Source: Frateuria_A sp035943815 | Lineage (GTDB): Bacteria > Pseudomonadota > Gammaproteobacteria > Xanthomonadales > Rhodanobacteraceae | NCBI RefSeq assembly: GCF_035943815.1 | Contig: NZ_DASZBU010000010.1 | Coordinates: forward strand, 62,001-126,000 | DNA length: 64,000 nt | Direction: 5' to 3' | Part shown: positions 59,581-64,000 of the stretch, one piece after another | How positions within the stretch are numbered: position 1 is the first letter of the stretch | How the letters are laid out: each line of letters opens with the position of its first letter | Notes under the pieces: model-generated | Database searches by the model: none | What the model saw: the letters and a program-made list of their open reading frames with translations, nothing else | What the model was told of the DNA's origin: nothing | Made by a program: the position numbers and the translations under genes

Positions 59581-60038
59581 TGCGCTTCCCCGCTGGCGGC
59601 CATGGCCTTGCCGCCGTGGTGCGCTTTCTCCATGGCGTCCTTCAGTTCCTTGGGCATGTAGGTTTCATCGTGCTTGGCCAGTACCTCGGTGGCGACGAAA
59701 TGGTCGCCGGCCATGTGGCCGGTGGCGATCACCGATTGGTTGTCGCGGAACAGGTCCGGCAGGATGCCGGTGTACTCGACCGGCATCGCGCCGCCGGCAT
59801 CGACCACGGTGAAGCCGACCTTGAGCGAGTCGCCGGAGCGCTCGATGGAGCCTGCCTTGACCATGCCGCCCAGCCGGAACGTGCCGTAGCGCTCGGCCTG
59901 GCCGGCACGCACCTGGCTCGGGGTGAACAGGTAGTTCATGTTCTGCTGCAGGGCGAACACGGTCAGGCCCACCGCGACCGCCGCGGCGGCGAGCACGAGC
60001 AGGACGATGATCAGGCGGCGTTTGCGGGTAGGGTTCAT
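59577..60038 (-). CDS. ccmE: Haem chaperone CcmE
   Basis: A 153-aa membrane-anchored OB-fold protein that carries haem covalently to CcmF. N-terminal anchor RRLIIVLLVLAAAAVAVGLT; GTFRLGGMVKAGSIERSGDS; the haem-binding His is in VLAKHDETYMP. A His/Lys-rich tail follows. Overlaps ccmD and ccmF by four bases. Confidence 0.96.
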   Translation of the reverse strand: MNPTRKRRLIIVLLVLAAAAVAVGLTVFALQQNMNYLFTPSQVRAGQAERYGTFRLGGMVKAGSIERSGDSLKVGFTVVDAGGAMPVEYTGILPDLFRDNQSVIATGHMAGDHFVATEVLAKHDETYMPKELKDAMEKAHHGGKAMAASGEAQ

Positions 60039-60229
60039 GGATTCACGGCAGGCGAGACGGTGCGTTGCTGGCGCGCGCTTTGACGCGCCAGACGGGCGCG
60101 AAGTTCACGCAGGTTGCGGCGGCGGCGCAGCAGCGGAGAGACGAAATCGGCGGCGAGCACCAGGAAGAACACGGCATAGGCCGGCCAGACGTAGGCGGCG
60201 TAGCCGCCCATGGCGAAGAACGGGCTCAT
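60035..60229 (-). CDS. ccmD: CcmD small haem-exporter subunit
   Basis: A 64-aa single-span membrane protein: MGGYAAYVWPAYAVFFLVLA followed by a very basic cytoplasmic tail (RRRRNLRELRARLARQ). It belongs to the CcmABCD complex that releases holo-CcmE. The GGYAAYVWPAYA start is typical. Overlaps ccmC and ccmE by four bases. Confidence 0.92.
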   Translation of the reverse strand: MSPFFAMGGYAAYVWPAYAVFFLVLAADFVSPLLRRRRNLRELRARLARQSARQQRTVSPAVNP

Positions 60230-60999
60230 GCCTGCTCTCCTGGCGGGGTGTTTTCCCCGGTGGCGATGCGCCGTACCCAGTCCTTGCCGCCTTCGAGCTC
60301 GATGAGGTCGGCACGTACCCGGCCGAACAGGCTGGCGACGTAGTAGAGCTTGGTCGCCATCATCATGGTCAGCAGCGGCCACAGCATGCTGGTGCTGATC
60401 TTCGAGGGCCCCAGGATGCGCACGGTGGAGCCCTGGTGCAGCGTGTTCCACCAGTTCACCGAGAAATGCACGATCGGCACGTTGATGATGCCGATGATGG
60501 CCAGGAATGCCGCGGCGCGCGCGCCTTGGCGGCGATCTTCGAAGGCGTGGTAGAGCCCGATCACGCCCAGGTAAAGGAACAGCAGCACGAGCTCGGAGGT
60601 CAGCCGCGCGTCCCAGGTCCACCAGGTGCCCCACATCGGCTTGCCCCACAGCGAGCCGGTCACCAGCGTGATGAAGGTGAAGGCCGCGCCGATCGGCGCC
60701 GATTCCATCGCCACCGCCTCGGCCAATTTGATCCGCCATACCAGCGCGACGAACGAGGCCACCGCCATCACGCCATAGACGAACAGGCCCATCCAGGCGC
60801 TGGGCACGTGGATGAAGATGATCCGGTAGGCGTCGCCCTGCTGGTAGTCGGCCGGCGCGAGCACCAGCCCACCGTAGAGGCCGATCGCGCCGGCGATCAG
60901 CGCCAGCGCGAGGAACCAGGGCCGCAACGTGCCGGCGAAGCGATAGAAGATCGGCGGCGAACCGAGCTTGTGCAACCAGAGGGGGATCCACTTGGACAT
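60226..60999 (-). CDS. ccmC: Haem exporter subunit CcmC
   Basis: A 257-aa six-helix membrane protein that loads haem onto CcmE. WWD-type motif: GTWWTWDARLTSELVLLFLY; IFIHVPSAWMGLFVYGVMAV and HFSVNWWNTLHQGST are typical, the latter with a haem-ligand His region. The ATG at 60999 lies four bases past the ccmB TAA. Confidence 0.95.
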   Translation of the reverse strand: MSKWIPLWLHKLGSPPIFYRFAGTLRPWFLALALIAGAIGLYGGLVLAPADYQQGDAYRIIFIHVPSAWMGLFVYGVMAVASFVALVWRIKLAEAVAMESAPIGAAFTFITLVTGSLWGKPMWGTWWTWDARLTSELVLLFLYLGVIGLYHAFEDRRQGARAAAFLAIIGIINVPIVHFSVNWWNTLHQGSTVRILGPSKISTSMLWPLLTMMMATKLYYVASLFGRVRADLIELEGGKDWVRRIATGENTPPGEQA

Positions 61000-61003
61000 G
61001 GTC

Positions 61004-61690
61004 TTAGGCGTCCAGCGCAATACGAAGGGCGGCCGCGCAGGCGAGCGGCGCCAGCACCAGGGCAAGAGCGAGCGCCGCGCCGAGCCAGGCGATCGGGGCC
61101 ACCCACGGTAAACCCTGTTGGGCGGCGGCGACCGCACCTGCGGCAAAGATGACCACCGGCACGCACAGCGGAAGCAGCATCAGGGCGAGCAGCATACCAG
61201 AGCGCCGCGTCCCGGCCGTCAGCGCGACCAGTACGGCGCCGAGCAGGCTGAGCATCGGCGTGGCCAGCAGCAGGGCCAGCAGCAGCACGCCCATCACCGG
61301 CACGGGCAGGTGCAGCATGCCGGCCAGCAGCGGCGCGATCACGATCAGCGGCAGCGCGGTGGTGAGCCAGTGGGCGAGGATCTTCATGCCCAGCATCAGC
61401 GCCAGCGGCTGCGGCGCGAGCACCAGCTGTTCCAGCGAACCATCCTCGATGTCGCTGCGGAACATGGCATCGAGTGCCAGCAGCATGGCCAGCAGCACGG
61501 TCACCAGCACGACGCCGCCGGCGATTCGCTGCAGCAGCGCCTCCTCCGGTCCCAGCGCGAACGGGAACAAAGTGGCCACGATCAAGGCGTACAGCACCGG
61601 CATGGCGATGTCGCCACGGCGCCGCCAGGCCAGCGTGAGATCGCGCCGCAGCACCGCCGCACAGGCGCGGGAAACCGATGCCTGATTCAT
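61004..61690 (-). CDS. ccmB: Haem exporter permease CcmB
   Basis: A 228-aa ABC-type membrane subunit with six hydrophobic segments: RRDLTLAWRRRGDIAMPVLY at the N-terminus, MFRSDIEDGSLEQLVLAPQP (the contact with CcmA), and PLCVPVVIFAAGAVAAAQQG. Start at 61690, with GAGG nine bases upstream; the gap to ccmA upstream is about 100 bases, the only real gap inside the ccm run. Confidence 0.93.
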   Translation of the reverse strand: MNQASVSRACAAVLRRDLTLAWRRRGDIAMPVLYALIVATLFPFALGPEEALLQRIAGGVVLVTVLLAMLLALDAMFRSDIEDGSLEQLVLAPQPLALMLGMKILAHWLTTALPLIVIAPLLAGMLHLPVPVMGVLLLALLLATPMLSLLGAVLVALTAGTRRSGMLLALMLLPLCVPVVIFAAGAVAAAQQGLPWVAPIAWLGAALALALVLAPLACAAALRIALDA

Positions 61691-61792
61691 GCCGCGGGCC
61701 TCGGTGCACTCGTTCCCGCGGCCCAGCCATGGGTGGCAGAGAGGGGTCGGCCTTTCGTCCAACGCCCGGCAGCCATGCTCTGGAGGGCAAGA

Positions 61793-62425
61793 TCAGCCAT
61801 GCATGCGAATCCGCTTCCGCTCACCGCCGTGGAAGCTCACCGCGCCGTGGCTGGTCACCAGCGCGGCGCCGCCGGCGCCGATATGGTTTTCGAGCAGGCG
61901 GTTGACCAGCGCGATGCCTGCGCGGTCCAGGTTGGCGTAGGGCTCGTCCAGCAGCCACAGAACGGCGGGAAGCAGCAGCAGGCGGGCCAGGGCAGCGCGC
62001 TTCTTCTGGCCGGCGGACAGTCGCCGCACGGGCTCGTCCTCATAGCCGGCCAGGCCCACCTCGACGAGCACCGAGGCGGCGCTGCGCCCGTCGCGCATGC
62101 CATGCAGCCCGGCGGCGATGTGCAGGTTCTCGCGTGGGCTCATGTCCATCTTCAGCCCCAACTGGTGGCCGAGGAACAGCACCTCGCCCGCGCAGGCGTC
62201 GCGTTGCAACGGCGCGCCGCGCCAGCGCAGCTCGCCTTCACCCACGTGCAGCAGGCCGGCCAGCAGGCGCAGCAGGGTGGTCTTGCCGCTGCCGTTGTCG
62301 CCCTCCACCAGCGCCAGCTCGCCCGCGTCCAGCGCGAAGTCGAGCGGTCCGAACACGGGTTCGTCCGCGCGCAGGAAGGACAGGCCCCGCGCCTGCAGCA
62401 GCGGGATAGAGAGGGCGGAAGTCAT
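61793..62425 (-). CDS. ccmA: Haem exporter ATPase CcmA
   Basis: A 210-aa ABC ATPase: Walker A GDNGSGKTTLLRLLAG, Q-loop region FLGHQLGLKMDMSPRENL, signature VRRLSAGQKKRAALARL, Walker B WLLDEPYANLD and switch His in VTSHGAVSF. The LSAGQKKR variant and the short length are typical of CcmA. It powers release of haem-bound CcmE. It is the first gene of the ccm run; 195 bases separate it from the DUF3293 gene upstream. Confidence 0.95.
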   Translation of the reverse strand: MTSALSIPLLQARGLSFLRADEPVFGPLDFALDAGELALVEGDNGSGKTTLLRLLAGLLHVGEGELRWRGAPLQRDACAGEVLFLGHQLGLKMDMSPRENLHIAAGLHGMRDGRSAASVLVEVGLAGYEDEPVRRLSAGQKKRAALARLLLLPAVLWLLDEPYANLDRAGIALVNRLLENHIGAGGAALVTSHGAVSFHGGERKRIRMHG

Positions 62426-62620
62426 CCGGGGAATTGTCCGCAATGCACGCGCGGCTTGTCCATGCGGTGTGGGAGCGCACCCGGCGGGGCTGGCGGCAAG
62501 GCTCCCGATCCGACCTGTCGGCACCTTTCCCGGAAGAAGGCGGGTAGTGGCATCTGCATTTCGCCCCGGTTCCCCATGGGAGATGCCGAAGGCCGGACGG
62601 GGCAGCCTCGCGGGAACCCT
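62426..62620. other. Gap upstream of ccmA
   Basis: It holds no gene I can support. It contains GTGTGGGAGCGCACC, an imperfect palindrome of the dispersed type, and a GGCATCT...AGATGCC pair about 28 bases apart. It presumably carries the ccm promoter, but no convincing hexamers are visible. Confidence 0.45.
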
Positions 62621-63025
62621 TCAGCGCAACCGCAACTGCGCCACCCCCGAGCCATGCCCGGACAGCCAGGCGTTCTGCCCGTAGCGGTCGCCCAGTCGTT
62701 CCAGCTTCTGCGCATCAATCCCCACGATCCAGAAGCTCGGTTCGCGCCAGCCGTCGGTCCCCATGCCGAGTGCCGGGTGGACTTCCAGCGCGGCATCGGC
62801 GTGCAGGTCGGCCAGCAGGCGCCGCTGCGCCCGGCGGTTGACCGCGCGCGGCCGCGGCCTGGAGCGTGGGTTCCAGGCGGTGAAGAAGCCCCAGTCGCGG
62901 GCGCCGGCGAGCGGCCGCAGGGCGGTCGGCAACGGCTCGCCGATGCGGATCGTGACGGCGCCGCCGGAGGCCAGACGCACGCGGTAGGCGCTGGTGCAGT
63001 AGGCCTCCAGCAGTTCCTCATCCAT
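62621..63025 (-). CDS. DUF3293 family protein
   Basis: A 134-aa protein: LLEAYCTSAYRVRLASGGAV, WGFFTAWNPRSRPRPRAVNR (the FxTAxNP motif of DUF3293) and PSFWIVGIDAQKLERLGDRY, then QNAWLSGHGSG. Function unknown. The ATG overlaps the stop of the upstream monooxygenase by eight bases, so the two are co-translated. Confidence 0.85.
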   Translation of the reverse strand: MDEELLEAYCTSAYRVRLASGGAVTIRIGEPLPTALRPLAGARDWGFFTAWNPRSRPRPRAVNRRAQRRLLADLHADAALEVHPALGMGTDGWREPSFWIVGIDAQKLERLGDRYGQNAWLSGHGSGVAQLRLR

Positions 63026-64000
63026 GGTGCAGCGGCAGCGGCGGCAACGTGGCCTCAAGCGTGGCCACGGCCGCATCCAGGTCGACCGAGGCCGGGTCGT
63101 TCGACCCGCCCAGCAGCTGTTCCAGCAGCACGTCCTGCGCCCGCCCTCGCTCGAGTGCGTAGGCGTAGGGCAGGTCGGTGAAGGTGACCATGCGGTAGCG
63201 CGCCATGTAGTGCCGCGGCGCACGCGCAGCCAGGCGCACACCCAGCTCGCGCTTGGCCAGATAGCGCGGGTCGGCGACCGAGTCACGCATCTCGACGTAG
63301 TTTTCCAGCGCCATGGTGGCGATCGCGTCGGCGTTGGGCTGGCGCAGGCGCTGGAACTGGGCGAAGGCCTCGTCGACGTCATTGCCTTGCAGTAGCTCGG
63401 CCAGCGCCACGGTGTCCTCGAAGCCGCAGTTCATGCCCTGGCCGTGAAACGGCACGATGGCATGGGCGGCGTCGCCGACCAGCAAGGCGCGGCCATCCAG
63501 GTGCCAGCGCTGCAGGTACAGCGTGGCCAGCGTGCCGACCGGGTGCGCGTCGTAGTCCTCGGCGAAGCGCGGCAGCAGCGGCAGCAGGTCGGCGAACTCC
63601 TCGCGGAAGAACGCGCCGGCGGCGCGGGAATCGGGCAGGGTGGCGAAGCTTGGGTGCGGTCCTTGCGCGGGCAGGAACAGCGTGACGGTGAAACTGCCCT
63701 CGGTATTGGGCAGGGCGATGCACATGTAGCCACCGCGCGGCCAGATGTGCAGCGCGTTGGGCTCGATGGCGAACTGGTCGCGGCCGCCGCTGTCGTTCAG
63801 CCTTCCTGCCCCGAACTCGGAGGCCGGCGGGATTTCCAGCTCCTTGTAGCCGTGCCCCAGCCATTCGGTGCGCTCGCCGAGCGGGCGATAGGCGTTGATC
63901 GCGGCACGCAGCGCGGAACCTGCGCCATCGGCGCCGATCAACACGGGGGCGTCGGCCTCGCGCTCCTTGCCGTCCTCGCCCACGAGCCGGATGCGGCCGG
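63018..64000 (-). CDS. kmo: Kynurenine 3-monooxygenase, N-terminus beyond window edge
   Basis: C-terminal 327 residues of an FAD monooxygenase; the frame is open to the last base. LIGADGAGSALRAAI is the second FAD motif, and GHGYKELEIPP, NALHIWPRGGYM, ALPNTEGSFTVTLFLPAQG and LLVGDAAHAIVPFHGQGMNC are strongly characteristic of kynurenine 3-monooxygenase, which hydroxylates kynurenine with NADPH on the way to quinolinate and NAD. A few Xanthomonadales make NAD by this route. It overlaps the DUF3293 gene. Confidence 0.93.
   Translation of the reverse strand, partial: GRIRLVGEDGKEREADAPVLIGADGAGSALRAAINAYRPLGERTEWLGHGYKELEIPPASEFGAGRLNDSGGRDQFAIEPNALHIWPRGGYMCIALPNTEGSFTVTLFLPAQGPHPSFATLPDSRAAGAFFREEFADLLPLLPRFAEDYDAHPVGTLATLYLQRWHLDGRALLVGDAAHAIVPFHGQGMNCGFEDTVALAELLQGNDVDEAFAQFQRLRQPNADAIATMALENYVEMRDSVADPRYLAKRELGVRLAARAPRHYMARYRMVTFTDLPYAYALERGRAQDVLLEQLLGGSNDPASVDLDAAVATLEATLPPLPLHHG

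Overview
The window is a GC-rich, densely coded stretch of chromosome from a gammaproteobacterium. It most resembles the Xanthomonadales, probably Rhodanobacteraceae (Dyella, Rhodanobacter, Frateuria or Luteibacter type). The reasons are the MetX variant, a tryptophan-halogenase gene inside a TonB-receptor carbohydrate locus, a complete ccmABCDEFGHI run and kynurenine 3-monooxygenase beside a DUF3293 gene. The genus is inferred; no rRNA is present to settle it.

Layout. 1-14.4 kb: a cut-off PAS-GGDEF-EAL protein, MsrA, small S4 and PRC-barrel proteins, a DUF72 protein, three exported proteins (beta-propeller, class C serine hydrolase, esterase-like), an AraC regulator with two VOC proteins, a DUF3772/MscS channel, a Lys/Arg-rich small protein and an Fsr-type MFS pump. 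14.5-19.3 kb: a minus-strand cluster of DUF4190, SDR, pyrD and murB, then an ALDH7-type semialdehyde dehydrogenase. 19.6-22.5 kb: tRNA-Arg(CCT), a gene-poor stretch and a two-gene unit of a KaiC-like double ATPase and a stand-alone receiver. 22.5-26.1 kb: glgX and a second serine hydrolase.

26.1-48.3 kb is the centre of interest: a complete starch/maltodextrin utilisation locus. It has a TonB-dependent receptor, a tryptophan-halogenase-like flavoprotein, three exported GH13 enzymes, a GH31 enzyme, a six-hairpin glycosidase, an esterase-like protein, two inner-membrane MFS sugar carriers, a cytoplasmic GH13 alpha-glucosidase and a LacI-family regulator. Five copies of one 14-bp palindrome (TGAATACGTATGCA) lie upstream of the transcription units. 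All five have the same orientation relative to the gene served, and each sits 27-30 bp upstream of a -10-like hexamer. This geometry suggests that the LacI protein may act as an activator. I infer that polymer is cut outside, oligosaccharides enter through the receptor, are trimmed in the periplasm, cross the inner membrane through the MFS carriers and are finished by the cytoplasmic enzyme.

48.3-64 kb: small proteins, a methyltransferase, tRNA-Ala(CGC), RNase D, a membrane-anchored FGE-like protein, a receiver protein, tRNA-Leu(CAA), then a long minus-strand run: (kmo, DUF3293), ccmABCDEFGHI with mostly ATGA overlaps, metX and cysteine dioxygenase. I saw no rRNA, CRISPR array, transposase or integrase.
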